Origin: Micromussa lordhowensis
Lineage: Eukaryota; Cnidaria; Anthozoa; Scleractinia; Lobophylliidae
NCBI GenBank assembly: GCA_964020085.1
Contig: OZ026602.1
Coordinates: 27,951,977 to 28,015,976 of the forward strand
DNA length: 64,000 bases
Reading direction: 5' to 3'
Below are positions 46,575 through 55,550 of the stretch, one piece after another. A program made the translations under genes and the position numbers. The notes beneath the pieces were generated by a model. It saw nothing but the letters and a program-made list of their open reading frames with translations. It was not told where the DNA came from and made no database searches. The first letter of the stretch is position 1; the number at the start of each line of letters is the position of its first letter.

Positions 46575-46950
46575 AGCAAGTCGTTTGAATGGTTGGATGC
46601 TTTTATCGAACAGGCGAGCAAGTCAATGTTTTTAACAAACGGGTGAGCAAGTCAATCGAACGGATAGCAGTTTTTATTGAATGGGTGAGCAAGTCAATCG
46701 AACGGCTAGATGTTTTTATCGAACGGGTGAGCAAGTCGTTCGAACGGATGGATGTTTTTACCAAACGGGTGAGCATGTCAATCGAACGGCTAGATGTTTT
46801 TATCGAACGGGTGAGCAAGTCGTTCGAACGGATGGATGTTTTTACCAAACGGGTGAGCAAGTCATTCGAACGGCTAAACGTTTGTACCGAACGGGTGATT
46901 AAGCCGTTCAAACGGATGCAAATATTTGTGAACAGATAACCCAGGTCGTT
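46575..46950. repeat. Palindromic CGAACGG array downstream of BEN gene
   Basis: About six units of roughly 55-60 bp with cores CGAACGGGTGAGCAAGTC and TTCGAACGGATGGATGTTTT. The unit design (one GAACGGGT and one TCGAACGG element) matches the 42850-43390 array, but the spacer sequence differs. No TIR-like terminus is visible after it. Open frames across it on both strands are repeat artefacts. Confidence 0.85.
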
Positions 46951-47038
46951 CGAACGGTTTTATTAGAAACGATATCTGGGTCTTTTCGAGTATCTTTGAA
47001 GTATGCTATTACATTGAACATATATTAATAACTTAGTA

Positions 47039-47072
<34 letters not shown>

Positions 47073-47266
47073 GAGAGTTTTCATTGGCTAAGCCATCATG
47101 GTATATGAGCCATTAGTAAAATCCAACTAGTGGTCTATTATCAATACTGCGTTCTGATTGGTTGGGCTACTAGTAAGCTATTTATTATAGCCCACTAGTA
47201 GCGAAAAGCGCCGGCTTAAAGCAAATACGTATGTTTTTAATTTGGTAAAATTTCCATTTTTTGCAG

Positions 47267-47503
47267 AACCATGTACGTGAATACAGTGGACAAGAAGATG
47301 AAAAACAAGCAGTTTTCAAGTATTTTTGTCACCATATCAAGAAAGGACGTGTTCTTGGAAAAAATGATTGCGAGAAATGCATTGCTAAAGCAGGTGGCGC
47401 CCTTCAGTGCAGAGACTGGACAGCGGTTAAGTATTATGTAAAAAAACAGACAGACAAAAGGAATAAGGTTCTTGCCCCTAAAACACTAATCAATAGTGGG
47501 TAG
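47267..47503 (+). CDS. C-terminal exon of zinc-finger YR-type gene
   Basis: After the acceptor TTTTTTGCAG the frame reads NHVREYSGQEDEKQAVF, then GRVLGKNDCEKCIAK and LQCRDWTAVKYYVKKQ, with a stop at 47503. This matches the small C-terminal domain (PGKxxCExCI..RxWxxVKxYV type) that ends related recombinase-like proteins, as far as I recall the family. It is on the same strand as copy beta (39567-42180), about 5 kb downstream with the BEN block between. Its splice phase to the acidic exon could not be confirmed. Confidence 0.5.
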   Translation, partial: NHVREYSGQEDEKQAVFKYFCHHIKKGRVLGKNDCEKCIAKAGGALQCRDWTAVKYYVKKQTDKRNKVLAPKTLINSG

Positions 47504-47507
47504 CTAT

Positions 47508-48480
47508 ATACGGAAAGCCTGGAAAATGTTTTCGGGATTCGTCAACTAATACAATTTTTTTCAGTACAATGACTGTATGATGGAGTAGCCGTCTGCAGCT
47601 TTCGTGCCTGTTAAAAATACTGTTAGGAACTGCTTCTCTAAAACAACTGCAATTTGTAACAAACAAATTGGTTTTTCCAGCGACCGGTAAAATTAGCAGT
47701 CAATTATTTGTGGTTTGATTGTTAACTTGGTTAACCAGATGATTCAAAATTGTCCCTGTTCCCACTCTGTGACTTTTTGTAATTGTAATAAGGGTAATAT
47801 TGTCGTGAGAGCTAAGATCACTGTTTATGACTTAAGCTAATATACTAAAGGACTTAAGAAAAGCCTGGAAAATGTTTTCGGGATTCGTCGGCTAATAGGA
47901 TTTTTTCAGTACTATGACTGTATGATAAGCCTGGAAAATGTTTTCGGGATTCGTCAACTAATACAATTTTTTTCAGTACAATGACTGTATGATGGAGTAG
48001 CCGTCTGCAGCTTTCGTGCCTGTTACAAATACTGTTAGGAACTGTTTCTCTAAAACAACTGCAATTTTTAACAAACAAATTGTTTTTTCCACCGACTGGT
48101 AAAATTAGCACTCCATTTCTGGTTTGATTGTTAAGTTGGTTAACCAGATGATCCCAAATTGTCCCTGTTCCCACTCTGCGACTTTTTGTAATTTTAATAA
48201 GGGTAATATTGTTGTGAGAGCTAAGATCACTGCTTATGACTTAAGCTAATATACTAAAGGACTTAAGAAAAGCTTGGAAAATGTTTTCGGGATTCATCAG
48301 CTAATAGGATTTTTTCAGTACTATGACTGTATGATGGAGTAGCCGTCTGCAGCTTTTGCGCCTGTTAAAATTACTGTTAGGAACTGTTGCCCTAGAACAA
48401 CTGCAATTTGTTTTTCCAGCGACCGGTAAAATGAGCAGTCAATTTGTTGTTTTATTATTAAGTCGGTTGACCAGATGGTC
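47508..48480. repeat. Tandem ~350-bp units around the BACK exon
   Basis: Copies begin with AAGCCTGGAAAATGTTTTCG at about 47514, 47864 (short), 47929 and 48270. Each full copy contains ATGGAGTAGCCGTCTGCAGC and GGTTAACCAGATGAT. A further copy is at 49497-49740, beyond the BACK exon. No coding content. Confidence 0.85.
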
Positions 48481-48868
48481 CCAAATTTCCCCCGTCCCCT
48501 CTCTGTTATTTTTTTAATTTTCCTGGGTAATATAGTCTTCCTGTGGGAGGGTTTGCGGGCATTATATTTTCTTGGTTACAGGAGGGAAATATTATCGCTT
48601 TTTGAATATGATGGTAAAGTAATTCAGTTAGGTCAGTCAATTCGCGTCACACTTACCTCCCACGAAGGGGCCCAGTTGGCAGAAATATCGGAACATATAT
48701 ATTTTATGTTGTATTCAGATCTAAAGACCAGATGGTCCCAAATCTTACATTTTCCGGTAGAAATTTTAAGACCGCCTTCTTATTTTGGAGGATCGAAAAC
48801 AGATATACAAACCAGAGTTTAACATAATACATTTCATTAGAATGTGTCATTATTTACTAATTGATCAG

Positions 48869-49293
48869 TACAAAGTATTTACCTACTCAAACGTTCTCTG
48901 CGTTTTAAAACATGCCAAACTATATGGATTTGGTGAACTTATTTGTGCCTGTTGGGAGTTGATCCACAAAGAAGCAAAGGAAGTGTTGAACTTCGACGAT
49001 TTTTTGACAATCGAAAGATCGCTACTTCAAGAATTCGTTGAAAGAAATCTTAACGCTAAAAGTGCGACGTTATTCAAAGCTGTTGATCGCTGGGCAAGGC
49101 AAGAATGTCGCAGGGAAAACCTCAAACCTGACTGCAAAGTCAAAAGAAGTATCATAGGAGATCGGATTGCTGGAAAATTGCGTTTTCCAGTTGAAAAGGA
49201 CATGGATTTTATTAATGTTGTCCTTCAAAGTAACATTTTAACAGAGAAAGAAACTTCAGAAATGTTAAAATATTACCAGCTCAACATCAAAGA
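48869..49293 (+). CDS. BTB-protein BACK-domain exon
   Basis: The open frame reads TYSNVLCVLKHAKLYGFG, ELICACWELIHKEAKEVL, LLQEFVERNLNAKSATLF, KAVDRWARQECRREN and FVERNLNAK-type BACK helices, then VVLQSNILTEKETSEMLKY. It ends at a GTGAGT donor (49294). The order matches the end of BTB and the BACK region of BTBD1/2/3/6-like ubiquitin-ligase adaptors. Neither BTB nor the C-terminal PHR part is in the window. The 120 bp before the exon (about 48770-48890) recur at 49738-49860, so the exon is embedded in the tandem units and may be a captured fragment. Confidence 0.65.
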
Positions 49294-49496
49294 GTGAGTA
49301 TACTATAATTTGATGCCTTTGAATCTTGTGCATTTAATAATTACCCCTATCTGAACGCGCCCAGCAAAAGGAGCCGTTGTTGCGTGTTCATAATATGCAC
49401 TGCGCTTGTTTCTGAAACCTTTTAACCTTTCGTCAATAATGATCGTGAAGTAATTATAGGATATTGTATTGACTTAAGCTAATATACTAAAGGACT

Positions 49497-49870
49497 TAAG
49501 AAAAGCCTGGAAAATATTTTTGGGATTCGTCAGCTAATAGGATTTTGTCAGTACTATGACTGTATGATGGAGTAGCCGTCTGCAGCATTTGCACCTGTTA
49601 AAAATACTGTTAGGAACTGCTTCTCTAAAACAACTGCAATTTATAGAAAACGAATTTGTTTTTCCAGCGACTGGTAAAATGAGCAGTCAATTTGTGCTTT
49701 TATTATTAAATCGGTTGACTGGAATAAATTTTAAGCAAAGACCACCTTCTTATTTTGGTGGATCGAAAGCAGATATATAAACCAGAGTTTAACATAAATA
49801 CATTTCGTCAGAATGTGTCATTATTTACCAATTGATCAGTACACAGTATTTGCGATTTTGAATATAAGTT
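49497..49870. repeat. Further ~350-bp unit with duplicated BACK-exon leader
   Basis: It matches 48270-48480 and then jumps to CCACCTTCTTATTTTGGTGG.. (49740), matching 48773-48885. It breaks off at the position where the BACK exon starts in the other copy. Confidence 0.8.
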
Positions 49871-49965
49871 GTTCGAAGTGTAGGAAAATGGGAAGAAAGT
49901 GTCTTAACACGCATTATAATGATTAGGAACCCAAAAAACTACTAAGCTTTTCAATTTCAAACAGA

Positions 49966-50146
49966 TGTATAAAGAGACGAGGTAAAAGTAGGAAAATGCG
50001 CTATTTGTGTTGGATTTTTGCTAGAGATGAGAAGGTCCTCACAAGCGGGGTATGGCAACATAGGCCCCACAAGTAGACAGTTGAGTTCTAGTCACGTCCT
50101 CACAATTTAGCCCACACAGCAATATTTAAGTTTTCACCAGATTTTA
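49966..50146. repeat. Target-site repeat left of TIR element
   Basis: CAGATGTATAAAGAG and the following ~115 bp (including AGGTCCTCACAAG) recur with divergence at 53230-53345, to the right of the element. The element appears to have inserted into a two-copy tandem repeat. The first copy preserves the empty site AACAGATGTATAAAG. Confidence 0.75.
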
Positions 50147-50174
50147 ACAGATGTGACCTCACACGGGAAAACGT

Positions 50175-50530
50175 ACTTTAACGGCTATCCTTTAAACGGA
50201 TGAACCCGTTTGCGATCCGTTTGTCATCCGTTTAAACGGCTCTTGAAAACCGTTTTAAACGTTTACGAAACCGTTTAGCATTAACGTTGAACCGTTCGAA
50301 CGGCTCGTCTAAACGTTTGTGAAATTTTTGCATCCGTTAAAACGGCAAGATCTATCCGTTAATATAACTTTAAAAACGTCTGTTTAAACGGAAAAAATAT
50401 CCGTTTAAACGGAAAGCACTATCTTAGCAAGATCCGTTTAAACGGCAAGCGCTATCCGTTAATAAAACCTTAGCAGAATCCATTTAAACGGAAATCGCTA
50501 TCCGTGACTAAAACCTCGGAGTACCGTTAA
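50175..50530. repeat. Left subterminal palindromic array
   Basis: About a dozen imperfect units with CATCCGTTTAAACGGCTC, ATCCGTTTAAACGGAAAG and ATCCGTTAATAAAACCTTAG. Full 12-bp palindromes CCGTTTAAACGG and CCGTTCGAACGG alternate with half sites. Confidence 0.85.
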
Positions 50531-50848
50531 TACATATACAGCGAGCACTCTTCAGCATTGTTTTAACAGCAGACGGAAATCGAATGGAATCGCTAACCTA
50601 GACTGACTGAAAACTGAAGTAAATCCACTTGCTCGCCGTGTAATAGGTTGTCCGATGTTGTGTACAGAATTTTTGACATCTAAAAAATAACTTACCTGAA
50701 AAGATTCCATAACCAGTCACCAGCTTTATGTCCTTGCATAAAATACATTTCGATGGCGAAAAGTAGCCATGCGGCCATTACTGACGTGTCTACTGCGCGG
50801 TAACACAATACGTTTGACTAATGGGTATGGCGGCAAATACCAAAAAAA

Positions 50849-51577
50849 AATTACTCAAGTTCTACTTGGAATAAAACAGTGGTTCAAACGATGTAATGCT
50901 TACTGTTTATAGATATAAACTTTTATACAACCTTCTATAACGCGCTTTAGTCTCTAGCTAGTTTTTCTGCCGGTTAAAGTTTTGTTTTCCGGCAAGCGTC
51001 GGCAAGTCTATTATTAATTACGGCAACTGTAAGGGCAAACACTGAGAAAAAAACATTTCTCCGGTTCTACTTGGAATAAAACAGTGATTGAAACGATGAA
51101 ATGATCACTGTTTGTAGATTTAAACTTTTATACAACCTCCTTTGACGCGCTTTAGTCTCTAGCTAGTTTTTCTGCCGGTTAAAGTTTTGTTTTCCGGCAA
51201 GCGTCGGCAGGTCCATTATAATTACGTCAACTGTTACTGCAAATACTGCGGGGAAAAAAAACATTTCTCCGGTTCTATTTGGAATAAATCAGTGATTCAA
51301 ACGGTGAAATGATCACTGTTTGTAGATATAAACTTTTATACAATCTTCTATGACGCGCTTTAGTCTCTTAAGCTAGTTTTTCTGCCGGTTAAAGTTTTGT
51401 TTCCCGGCAGGTGTCGGCAAGTCCATTATAATTACGTCAACTGTTGCCGCAAATACTGCGAAAAAAACATTTCTCCGGTTCTATTTGGAATAAATCAGTG
51501 ATTCAAACGGTGAAATGCTCACTGTTTGTAGATATAAACTTTTATACAACCTTCTTTGACGCGCTTTAGTCTCTAGC
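50849..51577. repeat. Four tandem ~205-bp repeats
   Basis: Copies start at about 50849, 51052, 51262 and 51465, each beginning CTCCGGTTCTACTTGGAAT-like and containing CGCGCTTTAGTCTCTAGCT and TTCCGGCAAGCGTCGGCA. The last copy stops at 51577, exactly where the transposase-like frame begins to match its family. Confidence 0.85.
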
Positions 51578-51579
51578 TG

Positions 51580-52557
51580 CATGGGGTTGCACGGAATATG
51601 AACCTGTTGTGCAAAGTCAAAGGAATAATGCATGGTACCATTGAGAGAACAAGCATCGTGGCTTTCATCCAACTTGACTGTGTTTTCCACCGCTTCAAAA
51701 GTGTTTTTTGCCTTCTTGCAGACATCTCTATAGAGTTCCCTTTCAGTTTGTACGCGATTCAAATGTTCCTGTTGACTTTGGACACACGCTGACTTTTCAC
51801 TATCAGCAAGATTAGCAGATCGTAGTAGTTTTGACGTGTTCTGCTGGCAGGTAAAACACAGATCGGTCATAGGCTTAGCTACTACAACAGTAGGGTGAAA
51901 TTGTTCCCACAAGTCGATGAATTTGGAATAACTGACAGCTTGTTTATCCGTGTTTTCGCATGCTGTTTTGAAAGTACGCCACACGTTCATTTTCGTCTCA
52001 CTGGAAGAAAGAAGTTTGATGTTGTCGTTCTTGAAACCAGGAATCCTTCCAGGTAGAAGAAGCACGGCATTTTCCTCAACGTAATTGCTCAAGAAAGTGG
52101 TAACATCTTGGATCACGGCATGTGGAAGGGTGTTTTTAGGAAGCCTCTTGCTATTCCCATGGACTCGTTGCGAAATCCCATGACTTTCGTAATGTTCCTT
52201 CAGTCGGCGAAAACGTGAGTAACTCATTGCGTAGAGAATCAGGAACATTTCCTTGCAAATAGGAAGGGACTGAAACAGGAAATTACATGGTGGACTTCTC
52301 TTTCTTTTCTCGCCGGTTGATTCGAGGCAGGTGAAGGCTTGAATGTTCGCTAATACAACCAAATCAAGCTCTGCGTGAGAGAGTTTGAGGCAGTTGTTTA
52401 CGTTCACCATCACGACTTCCAGCGAAAACTGTTGGGAACATTGGCCACCTTTAATGGCACGAGAACTTCCGCAACCATCTCTAAGAAATTTCTCCACTTT
52501 TGAAACTACTTTGTCATTCTCAGCTTGATCAAAATTTGCCTCTGTAGACTCCGCCAT
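51580..52557 (-). pseudogene. DUF7869-like transposase, N-terminal half
   Basis: The minus-strand frame opens with ATG at 52557 in good context (AAAATGGCG) and reads GGQCSQQFSLEVV, LPICKEMFLILYAMSYSRF, VHGNSKRLPKNTLPHAV, LLPGRIPGFKNDNIKLL, VSYSKFIDLWEQFHPTVVVA, DLCFTCQQNTSK and FDFAQQVHIPCNPMQ. This is the N-terminal half of DUF7869-type transposases, without a break over about 325 residues. The catalytic half is absent: the frame runs at 51577 into tandem repeats and stops at 51481. The protein would bind DNA at most. It is carried inside the TIR element. Family name from memory. Confidence 0.7.
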
Positions 52558-52849
52558 TTTTTGATTGATTTGAGTTCATCAAGAGAAGCAAGCAGCAAGC
52601 TAAGCAGTCACCATGACAACGCGCTTATTTCATCGACATGATTCGCTGATTGGCTCAACGAACAATTGTGCATTTGTGCAGAGCGAGACTGGGACGAAAC
52701 TGCGTAATCTCCAAATGTTTTTCCGCGAGTGAAAATAATGTTTGGAAGTATTCTTCACGAACGAACGGACAAAGAATGCAGCTATTTCTGCTACATCATA
52801 AGGTTCATTTTGGTAAGGATTGTTTTCTTAGCTGGCAGTAAGTACAACC

Positions 52850-53205
52850 TGCTGTTTAAACGACCTTAAAACGTTTTTCATGACCGGCTTTTTAAACGAT
52901 CTCGCTAAATCTGTTCAGACGTTTTGCATGACTGGCTTTCGCAGGCTAGCCGTTTAAACGATCTTGCCCATCCGTTAAAGCGTTTTGCTTGACCGGCCAT
53001 TTAAATGGTCGTTCAAACGGCCGTTTAAACGCTACAGTCCACCCGTTTATCAATTTTTCCTAGCCGTTAAAATGCTTTGGACTAACCGTTTAAAAATTTA
53101 GGTTAGCCGTTCGAACGAGCTAGGAAACCGTTTTAACGCTCATCTTACCCGTTTGCTACGCGTTTTTCAGGCGTTTATTTTGCCCGTTTTAACGGATAGT
53201 CACTG
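52850..53205. repeat. Right subterminal palindromic array
   Basis: Inverted counterpart of 50175-50530 in unit type, with AGCCGTTTAAACGATCTTG, AACGGCCGTTTAAACG and AGCCGTTCGAACGAGC. It is directly upstream (relative to the minus-strand gene) of the DUF7869-like start, leaving about 290 bp between. Confidence 0.85.
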
Positions 53206-53236
53206 TGTATGTTTTCCCGTGTGAGGTCACAGATGT

Positions 53237-54586
53237 ATAAAGAGAAGTGGTAACAAGCAGCAAAATGCACTAGGTATTTTTTGGATATCTACTAAAGATG
53301 AGGTAGTCCTCACAAGAAGGGTGTGAAAACATAGGCCACTCAAGTAGGCGGGGGTATGTATGTATGTATGTATGTATGTATGGATGTATGGAACTCCGTT
53401 AAACGGTGGAGCTTTCCGTAACGCTCTTTTCATACAGAAAGATATCTTAGGGCCCGCATTGCGTTCCCAATGAGTCCGCATAATGTCACCTTGCTATGAT
53501 CTTGTTAGCCGGCAGAGAATGTTCATTGTTTATAATCTATTAGCCGTGTTGGAAAAGGGAAGGCTTTTGGGGGGAATACGATATTTTCCTGAGCAGTGCC
53601 GAAACAAAAACGAGACAAAACACTTTTGTTCACTCTCGTACTTGCATCGCAGTTTAAGTAACTACTGAATAACTGAGACGTTTTCGAGTTAGCCCCCAGT
53701 TACTTGAAGCTACTTATAACAAGAAAAGGACAACAGGACTAAGACTGGAAATAAATCAACAAATCAATAAATTAATAATTATCTAGACGGTGTCTTTTCC
53801 CCACAAACTAGTCTTTATTTCCCTCGCAATTTTCGTTACAGATTTAAATAGTTTAACTTTTCCCCGCATTTTGGTCTTTATTTCCCCCGCAGACTGGTGG
53901 CTTCTCCCAGCGTGACATGTGACATGTCTACTCACCCTGTCCTCCACAAGCAAAAGTCACACAATCTACTCAATGTCATGCAAAAACCCCCACTGAATTG
54001 ATAAGACATACTAGGAGTTTTTTAACTGAAATCGTAGTAACAAAATTCCCTGCCACCTTACTTAAGAAAAAATAATTTTCAAATGGCTCTAGTTTGCTAA
54101 AGGAAACATGTTATTTTAAGATATAAAACAAGTCAGAAATAAATTGTGTGGTGACTGAATTCACGAGTAGTAATTCATGTTTTGTTGCCGCTGACAACAA
54201 CAAGACAAGTGATACTGAAGCCCTGAAATCCCCACAGGATTTTGTACTACGTCACTCGTTCGTATTTATTCATTGTTGGACTTATCATATAACTGAGAAA
54301 ATATTAATTAATTGAGTTTGGCTGAGAGCATTCCAAATGTTCTGCAATTTGATGCAAGGGGTTTCGTGATTTTCACATGTGCGTGGGATTAAGAATTTAC
54401 ACTACTCGTAATTTCAACTTGTAGTGTAAATTCTTATAAATTATTATTGCACTCAAATTTCTAGGATTACCTATACTATAATGCGTTCTAAGGACTATTT
54501 GAAGGTTGCAACATATATGATCCACGCCGATTCTACGGAACATAAATCGATAGAATTCCCTGCTATTATCGCTGTATAGTTTAATA
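53237..54586. other. Gene-free stretch with GTAT microsatellite
   Basis: After the target-site repeat (to 53345) comes a (GTAT)n run at 53355-53392. A diverged direct repeat of CTTTATTTCCC with TTTTCCCC lies at 53780-53900. No coding signature. Confidence 0.45.
54391..54435. repeat. Perfect 15-bp hairpin
   Basis: AAGAATTTACACTAC pairs perfectly with GTAGTGTAAATTCTT around a 15-nt loop. It is probably the core of a small foldback element. Confidence 0.8.
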
Positions 54587-55550
54587 GTGATCACAGCTCT
54601 ATTTAAAACAGCTGTAATAAAAAAAAGTAAAAAAAGGCCTGCCTTGGAATGGCAATATCACGCATTAGCAGAGATAAATTTGGATGTGTCCCTATATACG
54701 TTAGGTGCCGTTATCAACCAGACGCCCCTATCTGTCAGATGCCGCTATACAAATGTCCTGTATATTAGACGCACCTACATATCACATGCCCCGAGTTTCT
54801 CGGCAAGTTTTTGGCACCTTTTCGTATTTCGAGCAACCAAGAGCATATGGAGCAACTTATTTTGTTTCAAGCAAGTTTTTGCATTCTGAACAACTTCTAG
54901 TTTTCTGGATATCGGAGCAGCTAATTGGCCATGCTTCCATATTCCACAATGCTTCAGTAGACAATTTGCGAATTTTCTGTGAAAAAGGAGCAGTTCCTCA
55001 CCCCGAGGCAGATCATGGACGAAAGATGGATACAGTAGTGATTCTAGGTCAGCAGGATTTTAAAGAAAATACAAAATGGCAGAGGGAAGATTCACACTTC
55101 TCTGATTTGAGTGTTTCAGCTGCAGTGACAAAGGTCATTCAGATCCTTTGAGGGTGGCTGCAGAAGCAGGGATACCACTGAGTACTCCTGCGAAAGCGTA
55201 TTGTGAACAAAGTTATTTAGCGACGCTGGGTAAGACGCAAAATTGCACAAAAACGCTTAGAAATGTTACTTTTGTTGTACAGATTGCACATTTGTGCATC
55301 AGACCACATAAAGGAACAAGCGCGAATTTTGAGAATAATTTTTTGGCAGTTAATTGTTTTATGTACGCTTTATTTTTAATGGCAATTTTGCAGACATCAT
55401 ATTACTATTCATATACTTTTAAGTTGTCTCTTTATGGCTTTAATTATTGGATAGTTTCAGTGATTATTCTCCAGTGGCTATTTAAATATAGATACTTGAC
55501 GATCCCTCTTCTCCTTAATTTTGATTGTTTACTATGTTCTGTCAATAAAA
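54587..55550. other. Unassigned open stretches upstream of the LINE
   Basis: A 148-codon frame (54705-55151) contains WISEQLIGHASIFHNASV and GQQDFKENTKWQREDSHF. It ends just before a second frame at 55148. No family recognised and no ORF1-like coiled coil or RRM seen, so it may be LINE 5' sequence, a decayed exon or chance. Confidence 0.35.

Larger units (their letters stand above)
50155..53228. mobile_element. 3.07-kb TIR element with palindromic arrays and a DUF7869-like gene
   Basis: The left end GACCTCACACGGGAAAAC (plus GTAC) at 50155 is inverted at 53228 with one difference in 22 bases. The octamer ACAGATGT flanks both sides (50147-50154, 53229-53236). Because ACAGATGT ends in TGT and begins with ACA, the true TIR may instead be TGTGACC.. 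with a duplication of only GA. Each end carries about 360 bp of CCGTTTAAACGG-type palindromic repeats. Between them lie four ~205-bp tandem repeats and a minus-strand DUF7869-like ORF. A related tandem copy preserves the empty site. Confidence 0.85.

Noticed and set aside
46589..46939. Overlapping repeat proteins on both strands, around 100 residues
   Set aside because: Produced by the palindromic CGAACGG array, which is open in several frames at once.
50155..53228. Firm call of an 8-bp target duplication (hAT- or P-like)
   Set aside because: ACAGATGT can equally be split as TIR bases TGT/ACA plus a 2-bp GA duplication, and TGTGACC recurs at the other ends, so the length is undecided.
54705..55151. 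148-codon frame as LINE ORF1
   Set aside because: No coiled coil, RRM or zinc knuckle is visible; left unassigned.
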